Below, piece by piece: positions 34,997 through 43,617 of a stretch of DNA of 64,000 nt; the stretch's first letter is position 1, and each line of letters opens with the position of its first letter. The translations under genes and the position numbers were made by a program. The notes beneath the pieces were generated by a model that did not search any database, was not told the origin of the DNA, and worked only from the letters and a program-made list of their open reading frames with translations. The DNA is from Micromonospora citrea (lineage in GTDB: Bacteria; Actinomycetota; Actinomycetes; Mycobacteriales; Micromonosporaceae), in contig NZ_FMHZ01000002.1 in assembly GCF_900090315.1 (NCBI RefSeq), forward strand, positions 5,736,501 to 5,800,500, read 5' to 3'.

Positions 34997-36454
34997 TCAG
35001 AGGCCGTTGGCGGCGATGACCCGGCGGTACCAGTGGGCGCTGCTCTTGAGCACGCGCCGCTGGGTCGGATAGTCCACGTAGACCAGGCCCCAGCGCTGGT
35101 CGTACCCCTCGGCCCACTCGAAGTTGTCCAGCAACGACCAGACGTGGAAGCTCTCCAGCGGCACCCCGGCGGCGACGGCGCGGTGGGCGGCGGCGAGGTG
35201 GTCGCGCAGGAAGCTGATCCGCCCGGCGTCGTCGACCACGCCGTCGGCGTCGGGGACGTCGGGGGTGGGCAGGCCGTTCTCGGTGACGGTGAGCGGGATC
35301 GGGCCGTAGTCGCGGGTCACCCGGGTCAGGATGTCGTACATCCCGTCGGGGTAGATCTGCTGCCAGTCGGCCTCGGAGGTGGGCCACCGCCCGGTCGTCC
35401 GGCCGTCGGCGGTGACGTAGTAGGGGGTGTAGTACTGCACGGCCAGCAGGTCCACCGGGGCGGAGATGGTGGCCAGGTCCCCGTCGCGGATGCCGCGCGC
35501 CATCCGGCTGTCGGGTCCGAGGTCGTCCAGCACGTCCTGCGGGTAGCGGCCGGTGAGGATGGAGTCGAGGTACAGGCGGTTCTCGTAGCCGTCGTGGAGC
35601 CGGCTCGCCCGGGCCGCCTCGGGGGAGGCGTCGGCCGGGTAGCAGGGGTGCAGGTTCAGCGCCGGGCCGATCCGGCCGGGGCCGGTGGCGCGCAGCGCCG
35701 CGACGGCGAGCCCGTGGGCGAGCTGGAGGTGGTGGGCGACCAGGTACGCGGCGTCGGGGTCCTGCCGGCCCGGCGCGTGGTGGCCCGAGAGGTAACCGTT
35801 CTGCACGACCGTCTTCGGCTCGTTGATGGTCAGCCAGGTCGGCACCCGGTCGCCGAGGGCGCGGTAGACGATCTCGGCGTAGTCGGCGAACCGGTGGGCG
35901 ACGTCGCGCGACTCCCAGCCCCCGGCGTCCTGGAGGGCCTGCGGCAGGTCCCAGTGGAACAGCGTCGCCATCGGCGTGATGCCCCGCTCGTGCAGGCCGT
36001 CGACCAGCCGGCGGTAGAAGTCGAGGCCGCGTTGGTTGGGGGCGCCGGTGCCGTCGGCCTGCACGCGCGGCCAGGAGATCGAGAACCGGTAGCTGTGCAG
36101 GCCAAGGTCGCGCATCAGGTCGAGGTCCTCGGCGTACCGGTGGTAGTGGTCGGCGGCGACGTCACCGGTGTCGCCGTTGCGCGTGCGTCCGGGCGTACGG
36201 CTGAAGGTGTCCCAGACCGACTCGCCCCGGCCGTCCTCCTTGGCGGCGCCCTCGATCTGGTACGCCGAGGTGGCCGCGCCCCAGCCGAAGCCCGGCGGGA
36301 AGCGCAGGCCGTCGGCCGGCGTCCGCTCGGCGTGCGGCGTGGGGTCGCCGTCCCGGTCTGTGCGGTCGGCGGTCGCGGCGGCGCCCAGCCCGGTGCTGGC
36401 GGTGGCGGGGGGTGCGGCGTGGGCGAGCGGCTGCCGCCGGGTGGGCATCGACAT
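34997..36454 (-). CDS. GH1 beta-glucosidase
   Basis: A 485-residue family-1 glycosidase. The acid/base is Glu212 (TINEPKT), the nucleophile Glu392 (TVTENGL), and FPPGFGWGAATSAYQIEGA opens the barrel. The first 50 residues are disordered and not a secretion signal, so it is probably cytoplasmic and hydrolyses imported cellobiose. ATG 36454 has GAGGAGAA upstream. A CebR-type box 37 bp before the start ties it to cellulose use, with the GH48 gene across the gap. Confidence 0.93.
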   Translation of the reverse strand: MSMPTRRQPLAHAAPPATASTGLGAAATADRTDRDGDPTPHAERTPADGLRFPPGFGWGAATSAYQIEGAAKEDGRGESVWDTFSRTPGRTRNGDTGDVAADHYHRYAEDLDLMRDLGLHSYRFSISWPRVQADGTGAPNQRGLDFYRRLVDGLHERGITPMATLFHWDLPQALQDAGGWESRDVAHRFADYAEIVYRALGDRVPTWLTINEPKTVVQNGYLSGHHAPGRQDPDAAYLVAHHLQLAHGLAVAALRATGPGRIGPALNLHPCYPADASPEAARASRLHDGYENRLYLDSILTGRYPQDVLDDLGPDSRMARGIRDGDLATISAPVDLLAVQYYTPYYVTADGRTTGRWPTSEADWQQIYPDGMYDILTRVTRDYGPIPLTVTENGLPTPDVPDADGVVDDAGRISFLRDHLAAAHRAVAAGVPLESFHVWSLLDNFEWAEGYDQRWGLVYVDYPTQRRVLKSSAHWYRRVIAANGL

Positions 36455-36490
36455 GGGTTCTCCTCGTGGTCTGCGTGGCCACCGCCGGGC

Positions 36491-36504
36491 CGGGAGCGCT
36501 CCCA
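36491..36504. promoter_or_regulatory. CebR-type operator, site 1 (GH1)
   Basis: CGGGAGCGCTCCCA, one base from the actinobacterial CebR/CelR consensus TGGGAGCGCTCCCA, 37 bp before the beta-glucosidase start. LacI-type repressor CebR is released by cellobiose. Confidence 0.8.
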
Positions 36505-37062
36505 GCATAGTCGGACGGTGCCCACCGATCGCCGCCGGTCGGCCGGTCGGAGGGGCGGGCGGTGCGGGCGGCGGTCGGAGCTGGCGGAAGGGGTGTGCGG
36601 CGTGCGCCAGTGGGGCGGCGGCGCGGGGCGTGGGCGCGCGCTGGCGTGCCGGCGGGAAGGGGCCGGGCGTGGGGTGTCGCGGGGTCGGGGCGCCGTGGGT
36701 CGCCGGGAGCGGGCGGACCCGGGCGGGCGAGGGGGTGCGGACAGCGGACGAGGCCGGTCGGAACGGCGACACCGGCCAGTTCCGTCGGCCTCTTTTCCCA
36801 TCGTGTGAGGGGCTTTAGTGTGGGGACGGGGGAGGGCAACCCCCGTCCCCACCGTTGCTGCACACGCACGGGCGGAATTGGCGTCCTGCCGTGCGTGTCG
36901 CGCGGGAGCCGGGCCACGCGAGTGGCTTGAGGATCCACCTCCCTCCACGCTGGCGGGTTGATGGCTGGCGGCGGCGTCCGGGCTGGCCCGCCGTCAGCCC
37001 TCGGGCTGACTCCCCGGTCCCGTCGGACGGTTCCGGGTGATCTTCCACTTGGAACTCTGTCG
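36505..37062. other. non-coding stretch between cellulase genes
   Basis: About 560 bp with no gene I can support; frames present are antisense or low-complexity. It contains an orphan hairpin with a perfect 13-bp stem at 36820-36852. Confidence 0.6.
36820..36852. terminator. orphan 13-bp-stem hairpin
   Basis: Perfect arms GTGGGGACGGGGG and CCCCCGTCCCCAC with a 7-nt loop. No gene ends nearby on either strand (GH1 starts at 36454 and GH48 at 37438), so it may end a small RNA or act in an unannotated transcript. Confidence 0.5.
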
Positions 37063-37063
37063 A

Positions 37064-37077
37064 TGGAAGCGCTCCCA
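37064..37077. promoter_or_regulatory. CebR-type operator, site 2 (GH48)
   Basis: TGGAAGCGCTCCCA, one mismatch to the CebR consensus, 361 bp before the GH48 start. Confidence 0.75.
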
Positions 37078-37173
37078 TCGACGATGCTTGCGACTGTAAC
37101 GCCCGTCACGGCTTTGTGAAAGACCCAAAACAAGATCGAAACATCTGACTGTCCGAAGTGGCCGCACCTGTTG

Positions 37174-37187
37174 TGGGAGCGCTTCCA
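37174..37187. promoter_or_regulatory. CebR-type operator, site 3 (GH48)
   Basis: TGGGAGCGCTTCCA, one mismatch to the consensus, 110 bp from site 2. Two sites could allow looping or tight repression of the cellulase promoter, which lies within the AT-richer 37090-37150 stretch. Confidence 0.78.
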
Positions 37188-37437
37188 TGCGTGGCACACT
37201 GACGCCACCGCGACACGGAGCCAGATCACGTGAGCGTGGGTGGCCGAGGGCAGCCGGTGTCTCCGGCGCGGCACCCGACGCGGCCGGCGCAGCCCCACCG
37301 AAGGGGCCGCCGCGCGCCGCCACCCCGGCCGGGCCGGGGCCGACCACCATCCCCCGGGCGCCTCGAATCCCCCTTCGCGGGGAGGCGCCCCCGCCGGGGA
37401 CCCGCTTCCCGGCCAGGTCCGAGGAGACACCGCGCAC

Positions 37438-40338
37438 ATGAGAGATCTGGCAAGACGTCGCCGCCTGGCGATGGTCGCCGCCGCCGCGCTCGCCGTCGGC
37501 GGGGTGACCCTGCCGGCCGGCGCCGCGCAGGCCGCCCCGGCCTGCGACGTGGTCTACGCGACCAGCGACTGGAACAACGGCTTCACCGCCAACGTCACCA
37601 TCAAGAACCTCGGCGACCCGATCAACGGCTGGACGCTGAAGTTCGCCTTCCCCGGCGACCAGCGGGTCACGCAGGGCTGGTCGGCCAGGTGGAGCCAGAC
37701 CGGCAAGGAGGTCACCGCGACCAACGAGTCGTGGAACGGCAGCCTCGGCACCGGCGCCTCCACCAGCATCGGCTTCAACGGCTCGCACGGCGGCACCAAC
37801 CCGAAGCCCACCTCGTTCTCGGTCAACGGGGTGACCTGCGGCGGCACCCAGCAGCAGCCGCCGACGGTCGCCCTCGGCGTGCCGGCCGGGCCCTTCGAGG
37901 CCCCCGCCGACGTGCCGCTGACCGCCACCGCCAGCGACCCCGACGGCACCATCAGCAAGGTCGAGTTCTACCGCAACGGCCTGCTGGTCAACACCGACAC
38001 CACCGCCCCGTACGGCTACACGCTGGAGGACCTGCCCGCCGGCGCGTACACCGTGCAGGCCAAGGCGTACGACAACGCCAACCTGACCGCCACGGCGGAG
38101 AAGTCCTTCACCGTCACGGCCGCGTCCGGACCGGTGCTGGTGGCCACCCCGTCGGCCGTCAGCGTGACCGAGGGCGGCAGCTCGACGGTCAACCTCAAGC
38201 TCAGCGCCGCGCCGAGCGCCAACGTGCCGGTGACCCTGGCGCGTACGGGGGACGCCGACATCACCGTCTCGCCGGCCTCGGTGACGCTGACCCCGAGCAA
38301 CTGGAACACCGGGGCCACCGTGACCGTCGCGGCGGCCGAGGACGCCGACACGGTCGGCGGCACCGCCACGGTCACCGCCTCGGCGACCGGCTACGCGCCG
38401 CTGGCGATCACCGCCACCGAGGTCGACAACGACACCGGGGGCGGGGACAACACCTACGTCAAGCGGTTCCTCGACCAGTACGGCAAGATCAAGAACTCGG
38501 GCTACTTCAGTCCCGAGGGCGTGCCGTACCACTCCATCGAGACGCTGATCGTCGAGGCGCCCGACCACGGCCACGAGACCACCTCGGAGGCGTTCAGCTT
38601 CTGGCTGTGGCTGGAGGCCAACTACGGGCGGGTGACCCAGAACTGGGCGCCGTTCAACAACGCCTGGACCGTGATGGAGAAATACATAATTCCGTCGCAC
38701 GCCGACCAGCCGACCGCGGGCGCGGCGGGCACCCCGCAGTACGCCGCCGAGCACGACCTGCCCAGCCAGTACCCGTCCCAGCTCGAGCCGTCCGTGCCGG
38801 TCGGGCAGGACCCGCTGCGCGCCGAGCTGCAGTCCACCTACGGCACCGGCGACATCTACGGCATGCACTGGCTGCTCGACGTGGACAACACCTACGGCTA
38901 CGGCCGCTGCGGCGACGGCACCACCCGGCCGGCGTACATCAACACCTTCCAGCGCGGCACCCAGGAGTCGGTGTGGGAGACCGTGCCGCAGCCGTCCTGC
39001 GACACCTTCGCCCACGGCGGCCGGTACGGCTACCTCGACCTGTTCGTCAAGGAGGCCAACGCCCCGGCCAAGCAGTGGAAGTACACCAACGCCCCCGACG
39101 CCGACGCCCGTGCCGTACAGGCCGCGTACTGGGCCCTGACGTGGGCCCGCGAGCAGGGCAAGGAGGCCGACGTGGCCGCCACCGTGGCCAAGGCCGCGAA
39201 GATGGGCGACTACCTGCGGTACGCCATGTTCGACAAGTACTTCAAGAAGATCGGCAACTGCGTCGGGGCGTCCACCTGCCCGGCCGGCACCGGCAAGGAC
39301 TCGGCGCACTACCTGATGTCCTGGTACTACGCCTGGGGCGGCGCGTACGAGACGAACCAGAACTGGTCGTGGCGCATCGGCTCCAGCCACAACCACTTCG
39401 GCTACCAGAACCCGTTCGCGGCCTGGGCGCTGACCAACGTCAACGAGCTGAAGCCGAAGTCGCCGACCGCGGTCGCCGACTGGACCAAGAGCTTCGAGCG
39501 GCAGTTGGAGTTCTACACCTGGCTCCAGTCCGCCGAGGGCGGCATCGCCGGCGGCGCGACCAACAGCTGGGGCGGCCACTACGGCCAGCCGCCGGCCGGC
39601 ACGTCGACCTTCTACGGCATGTACTACGACGTCGACCCGGTCTACAACGACCCGCCGTCGAACCAGTGGTTCGGCATGCAGGCCTGGTCGATGCAGCGCA
39701 TCGCCGAGCTGTACCTGCAGACCGGCAACGCCAAGGCCAAGGCGCTGCTGGACAAGTGGGTGCCGTGGGCGATCGCCAACACCACGCTCGGCGCCAACTG
39801 GTCGATCCCGTCGGACATGAAGTGGACCGGCCAGCCGACCACCTGGAACCCGGCCAACCCGCAGCCCAACACCAACCTGCACGTCGAGGTCACCGTGAAG
39901 GGCCAGGACGTCGGCGTCGCCGCTGCCTACGCCCGGACCCTGATCGCGTACGCGGCCAAGTCGGGCAACGCGGCGGCGAAGGACACCGCCAAGGGGCTGC
40001 TGGACGCCCTGCACGCGGCCAGCGACGCCCAGGGCGTGTCCACGGTGGAGAAGCGCGGCGACTACCGGCGCTTCGACGACACCTATGACGCCGCCACCGG
40101 CCAGGGCCTCTACGTGCCCCCGGGCTGGACGGGCACGATGGCCAACGGCGACGCCATCGCCCCGGGCAAGAGCTTCGTCGACATCCGCTCCTTCTACAAG
40201 AACGACCCGGCCTGGCCGAAGGTCCAGGCGTACCTCGACGGCGGCCCCGAGCCGGAGTTCCGGTACCACCGGTTCTGGGCCCAGGCCGACGTCGCCATGG
40301 CGTACGCCGACTACGGGAAGCTGTTCCCCAACGGCTGA
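37438..40338 (+). CDS. secreted GH48 cellulase with CBM2 and two beta modules
   Basis: A 966-residue exported enzyme. Signal peptide to about residue 33 (AAQA-AP); CBM2 cellulose-binding module (about 35-140, bounded by Cys36 and the Cys of VNGVTC, with surface Trp); an Ig-like module (about 143-230, ISKVEFYRNGLLVNT); a Calx-beta-like module (about 233-330, SVTEGGSSTVNLKLS); then the GH48 barrel (about 340-966). The family's proton donor is the Glu in HGHETTSEA, residue 380. GH48 enzymes release cellobiose processively from chain ends. ATG 37438 has GAGGAG upstream. Two CebR boxes precede it; a terminator follows. Confidence 0.95.
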   Translation: MRDLARRRRLAMVAAAALAVGGVTLPAGAAQAAPACDVVYATSDWNNGFTANVTIKNLGDPINGWTLKFAFPGDQRVTQGWSARWSQTGKEVTATNESWNGSLGTGASTSIGFNGSHGGTNPKPTSFSVNGVTCGGTQQQPPTVALGVPAGPFEAPADVPLTATASDPDGTISKVEFYRNGLLVNTDTTAPYGYTLEDLPAGAYTVQAKAYDNANLTATAEKSFTVTAASGPVLVATPSAVSVTEGGSSTVNLKLSAAPSANVPVTLARTGDADITVSPASVTLTPSNWNTGATVTVAAAEDADTVGGTATVTASATGYAPLAITATEVDNDTGGGDNTYVKRFLDQYGKIKNSGYFSPEGVPYHSIETLIVEAPDHGHETTSEAFSFWLWLEANYGRVTQNWAPFNNAWTVMEKYIIPSHADQPTAGAAGTPQYAAEHDLPSQYPSQLEPSVPVGQDPLRAELQSTYGTGDIYGMHWLLDVDNTYGYGRCGDGTTRPAYINTFQRGTQESVWETVPQPSCDTFAHGGRYGYLDLFVKEANAPAKQWKYTNAPDADARAVQAAYWALTWAREQGKEADVAATVAKAAKMGDYLRYAMFDKYFKKIGNCVGASTCPAGTGKDSAHYLMSWYYAWGGAYETNQNWSWRIGSSHNHFGYQNPFAAWALTNVNELKPKSPTAVADWTKSFERQLEFYTWLQSAEGGIAGGATNSWGGHYGQPPAGTSTFYGMYYDVDPVYNDPPSNQWFGMQAWSMQRIAELYLQTGNAKAKALLDKWVPWAIANTTLGANWSIPSDMKWTGQPTTWNPANPQPNTNLHVEVTVKGQDVGVAAAYARTLIAYAAKSGNAAAKDTAKGLLDALHAASDAQGVSTVEKRGDYRRFDDTYDAATGQGLYVPPGWTGTMANGDAIAPGKSFVDIRSFYKNDPAWPKVQAYLDGGPEPEFRYHRFWAQADVAMAYADYGKLFPNG

Positions 40339-40380
40339 ACCAGCGCCTCCGGGTGGGCGGCGAGGCCCGTCCACCCGGGG

Positions 40381-40417
40381 GCCGACCGGGCGAGGGGGAA
40401 CGCGACGCCCGGTCGGC
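40381..40417. terminator. 12-bp-stem terminator after GH48 gene
   Basis: Perfect arms GCCGACCGGGCG and CGCCCGGTCGGC, 13-nt loop, 42 bp after the stop. Two more hairpins follow (8-bp arms GGCCTGAC/GTCAGGCC at 40422-40444, then GGGGTGGG/CCCACCCC), a multi-part terminator. Confidence 0.75.
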
Positions 40418-40618
40418 GGACGGCCTGACTCCCACGGTCAGGCCGGGGTGGGTCGGCCCTCCGGCCGACGCAGCGGAGCGGACCGGCCCACCCCACCACC
40501 CGGATACGCAACGGGCGCGAAAAAGCCCGTAAAACCGGGCTCGCGGGATCACGCGCGGGACCGCGACGGAGTAACGTACGTCACCGGAGAGGCCGCTCCC
40601 CCCGTGGCGGCCTCTCCG

Positions 40619-41299
40619 CTATTCTTCCGCCGCCACGACCCGGTCGACCGGGTGTCGCAGCCCCGGATGACCGGCCGGCAGCGACCGGCGCACCACCACC
40701 CAGCTCACCGCCAGCGCCGTGGCCACCAGCGGCCACGTCAGCGCCACCCGGGCGACCGTCAGCGCGACGACCTGCCCGGCCAGCCACAGCGGCAGAAACA
40801 CCGCGACCCGCAGCACGTAGGTCGCCGCCCACACCCAACTGGCCCGGGCGTACGCGCGCAGCAGCGCCGGGTCGCGCCGCCACCGGCCGCGCTGCCCGAG
40901 CGCGACACCCACCACCACGCCGAGCAGCGGCCAGCGCACCACGATGCTGACCACCCAGGCCAGCGCGCTCGCGGCGTTGGACAGCAGCTGGACGAGGAAG
41001 AAGTCCTCGGCGCGGCCCGTGCGCAGGGCGATCAGCGCCGCCACGCAGACCGCCAGCAGCCCGACCAGCACCGAGCGGGGCCGGTCGCCCCGGCGCAGCC
41101 GCCAGGCGGCCAGGGCCGCGCCGGTGACCACCGCCGCGCCGACCCCGGCCCACAGCGAGTGGCCGCCGAGCAGCCAACCGGCCGCGAACGCCACCGGCGG
41201 CAGGGTGGCGTCGACCGCGCCCCGGCGCCCGCCGAGCAGGTCGGCGAGGGTCTCCGGTCGGTCCGCCAGGGCCGTCCCGCGCTCCGGTGTGCTGGTCAC
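40619..41299 (-). CDS. DUF3159 family membrane protein
   Basis: A 226-residue protein with five to six membrane helices, characteristic of the actinobacterial DUF3159 family (ETLADLLGGRRGAVDATLP, LVQLLSNAASALAWVVSI, WPLLGVVVG). Function unknown. GTG 41299 has GAGGAGG upstream. It diverges from a PAP2 phosphatase gene. Confidence 0.85.
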   Translation of the reverse strand: MTSTPERGTALADRPETLADLLGGRRGAVDATLPPVAFAAGWLLGGHSLWAGVGAAVVTGAALAAWRLRRGDRPRSVLVGLLAVCVAALIALRTGRAEDFFLVQLLSNAASALAWVVSIVVRWPLLGVVVGVALGQRGRWRRDPALLRAYARASWVWAATYVLRVAVFLPLWLAGQVVALTVARVALTWPLVATALAVSWVVVRRSLPAGHPGLRHPVDRVVAAEE

Positions 41300-41378
41300 C
41301 GCGCCCTCCTCACGTCCGCACCCCAACCTAGCCGCCGCCGGTCGGTGGGCCACCGGGCGGCCGGGGCGGGCCGGCCGT

Positions 41379-41384
41379 TACCGT
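41379..41384 (+). promoter_or_regulatory. -10-like TACCGT, leaderless PAP2 start
   Basis: TACCGT, 6 nt before GTG 41391, favours that start over in-frame GTG 41385. Confidence 0.4.
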
Positions 41385-41390
41385 GTGCGG

Positions 41391-42281
41391 GTGCGAGCGA
41401 CGCCGAGGGGTTGGACCGCGGTCTGGTTGGTCGTCATGGCGATCGTCCAGGCGGCCGCCCTGTTGGCCGTCTGGCGCGTCGCCGTGCACACCGAGATCGG
41501 CCAGTGGGCCGACACCGTCGCGCTGACCGGAAACCGCATCGGCCAGGACCGCATCGACGGCCCGGTGGACCGGATCCTCAACGCCATGTCGGTCGTGTCG
41601 CTGCTGGCCGCGACCGCGGTGATCGGCTTCATCGCGCTGATCCGGGGCCGCATCGCGCTCGCCGTCACGGCCACCCTGCTGATCGCCGGCGCCAACGGCG
41701 CCACCCAGGTGCTCAAGCACGGCCTGGCCCGCCCGGACTTCGGCATCGACCCGGAACGGATCTACGCCGGCAACAGCCTGCCCAGCGGGCACGCCACGGT
41801 CGCCGCGTCGGTCGCGGTGGCGCTGGTGCTCGTGCTGCCGCGCAAGGTGCGGGCGCTCGGCGCGTTCCTCGGGGCCGGCTACGCCGCGATCGCCGGGGTG
41901 GCCACCCTCTCCGCCGGCTGGCACCGGCCCAGCGACGCGGTGGCGGCGTTCCTGGTGGTCGGGGTGTGGGCGGCCCTGGCCGGGCTGCTGCTGCTGGTCT
42001 TCCAGCGGGAGCAGGCGCAGGTGGAGCCGGCCGACGCGCACCGGGTCGCCGCGACGGTGCTCGGCGTGGGCGGCGTGCTGGCGGCGGTGGCCAGCGTGCT
42101 CGCGCTGGCCTGGCTGGTCGACACGTACGGCACGCCACCCGTCCTGCCGGCCGACCTGGCCCGCCGGCCGCTGTTCGTCGGCTACGCGGGCAGCGCCGCG
42201 GGCATCGCCGGGACGATGGGCGTGGTGATGGCGCTGGTGCTGGCCGTCGTGCACCGGCTGGTGCCCCGCGTGAAGGGCTGA
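41391..42281 (+). CDS. PAP2-family phosphatase
   Basis: A 296-residue membrane phosphatase with seven to eight hydrophobic helices. The three PAP2 signatures are present: KHGLARPDF, NSLPSGHATV and AGWHRPSDAVAA. Family members remove phosphate from lipid phosphates such as undecaprenyl pyrophosphate or phosphatidate at the outer face. A second block of helices after residue 200 is beyond the usual core. Start chosen from the TACCGT hexamer 6 nt upstream; GTG 41385 is an alternative. Confidence 0.9.
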   Translation: MRATPRGWTAVWLVVMAIVQAAALLAVWRVAVHTEIGQWADTVALTGNRIGQDRIDGPVDRILNAMSVVSLLAATAVIGFIALIRGRIALAVTATLLIAGANGATQVLKHGLARPDFGIDPERIYAGNSLPSGHATVAASVAVALVLVLPRKVRALGAFLGAGYAAIAGVATLSAGWHRPSDAVAAFLVVGVWAALAGLLLLVFQREQAQVEPADAHRVAATVLGVGGVLAAVASVLALAWLVDTYGTPPVLPADLARRPLFVGYAGSAAGIAGTMGVVMALVLAVVHRLVPRVKG

Positions 42282-42302
42282 CGGCGCTCCGCCGCCCGGT
42301 CG

Positions 42303-42338
42303 GGCCGGCCCGGCGTCCCGCGCGGCCGGCCCGGCGTC
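42303..42338. repeat. 15-bp direct repeat between convergent genes
   Basis: GGCCGGCCCGGCGTC occurs at 42303-42317 and again at 42324-42338, between the ends of the PAP2 and YbhB-like genes. Self-complementary in part, so probably a two-way terminator. Confidence 0.5.
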
Positions 42339-42789
42339 AGCGGGAGAAGGTGCCCACCATCGTCCCGCTGGCGATGTCCCGCTGCACGAGGGCCCGGTGC
42401 ACGTCGGCGGCGCGCGGGGTGTCGGGCAGGTCGAGGGGTCGGTCCAGCGCGTAGAGCCGGAAGAAGTACCGGTGGGGGTCGTCGCCCTGCGGCGGGTGCG
42501 GGCCGCCCCAACCGGTCGTGCCGAAGTCGTTGGGCCACTCCCGGCCGCCCAGGGGAACCCCGCCCTCGGGGGCCCCGGCCGCGCTCGGCGCGATCCCCGT
42601 CACCAGCCAGTGCAGGAACGGGGCCTTCCCGGCGTCCGGGTCCTCGACGAAAAGGACCAGCTCGGTCGCGGACTCCGGCACCTGCGACCACTCCAGCGGC
42701 GGTGACACGTTGCCGCCCTCGCGGGAGAAGCGGCTCGGCAGCATGTCGTGGTCGTTGAACGCGGTGCTGCGCAGCATGATCCCGGCCAT
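42337..42789 (-). CDS. YbhB/YbcL (PEBP) family protein
   Basis: A 150-residue phosphatidylethanolamine-binding-like protein. Ligand-pocket motifs SPPLEWSQVP, LVLFVEDPDA and HWLVTGI are in the expected order. Bacterial members have no well-known role. ATG 42789 has GAGGAGCG upstream. Divergent from an MDMPI-like gene. Confidence 0.9.
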   Translation of the reverse strand: MAGIMLRSTAFNDHDMLPSRFSREGGNVSPPLEWSQVPESATELVLFVEDPDAGKAPFLHWLVTGIAPSAAGAPEGGVPLGGREWPNDFGTTGWGGPHPPQGDDPHRYFFRLYALDRPLDLPDTPRAADVHRALVQRDIASGTMVGTFSR

Positions 42790-42909
42790 CGGTGGCGCTC
42801 CTCTCCTCGGCCCGGCGCGCGTACCCGCCCGACGCCCGCCGAAACGGGCCGCACGGGCGGGACCGGCGGTGTGGAAGGATCTTGAAGGCTGCGGGCGGAG
42901 GGAGATCCG

Positions 42910-43578
42910 GTGGAGCGGGAACGGGCGGCGTTCCGGGCCGAGTGCGAGCGGCTCGGCGAGGCGCTGCGCGGCGTCGACGCGGCGGATCTCGACCGCCCCA
43001 CCGACTGCGACCCCTGGACGGTGCGGGAGCTGCTGGCCCACGTGCGCACCGGCGCCGGGCGGCTGACGGACATGCTCGCCGCGCCTGCCCCATCCTGCGC
43101 CGAGGTGGACGCCGCCGGCTACTTCGGCGCGGCGAAGTTCACCCCGCCGGTGGACGCCGCCCGCATCGACAGCGGCCGGCGCGAGGCCCGGGAACTCGAC
43201 GGCCCGGCCCTGGTGGCCGACTTCGACCGGGCGTGGCGGGCCGCCCTGGCCGCCGTGGACGCCCAGCCGCCCGGTCGGCTGGTACGCACCCGCCACGGCG
43301 ACGCGATGGCGCTTGTCGAGTTCCTGCGTACCCGCGTGGTGGAGGTCGGGGTGCACGGCCTGGACCTGGCGACGGCGCTCGACCGGGAGCCGTGGCTGAC
43401 CCCCACGGCGGCGGAGGTCGTCGCCGAACTGCTGACCGGCGGGGGGCCCGTCCCGGCGGAGCTGGGCTGGGACCGGCTCACGCTGATCCGCAAGGCGACC
43501 GGCCGGGCGCAGCTCACCGACCGGGAGCGGGCCGTCGTCGACGCGGCCGGCTTCCGCTGGCTCTCCTTCGGCGGCTGA
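42910..43578 (+). CDS. MDMPI-like mycothiol-dependent enzyme
   Basis: A 222-residue DinB-like four-helix protein of the maleylpyruvate isomerase family: opening helix plus DPWTVRELLAHVRTGAGR, and late EVGVHGLDLATALDREPWL. The two histidines (HVRTG, VGVHGLDL) would hold the metal that binds mycothiol. GTG 42910 has GGAGGGAG upstream. Substrate unknown; monocistronic. Confidence 0.85.
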   Translation: MERERAAFRAECERLGEALRGVDAADLDRPTDCDPWTVRELLAHVRTGAGRLTDMLAAPAPSCAEVDAAGYFGAAKFTPPVDAARIDSGRREARELDGPALVADFDRAWRAALAAVDAQPPGRLVRTRHGDAMALVEFLRTRVVEVGVHGLDLATALDREPWLTPTAAEVVAELLTGGGPVPAELGWDRLTLIRKATGRAQLTDRERAVVDAAGFRWLSFGG

Positions 43579-43617
43579 GCCGGGCGGAGGGTTCGGGCAG
43601 ACCCGTCCGCCGGACCG

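Noticed and set aside
37230..40088. 952-residue plus-strand frame overlapping the GH48 gene
   Set aside because: Arg/Gly/Pro-rich alternative frame of the GH48 gene; no motif.
36994..40374. 1126-residue minus-strand frame opposite the GH48 gene
   Set aside because: Longest frame of the region but purely antisense to a multidomain enzyme with clear motifs.
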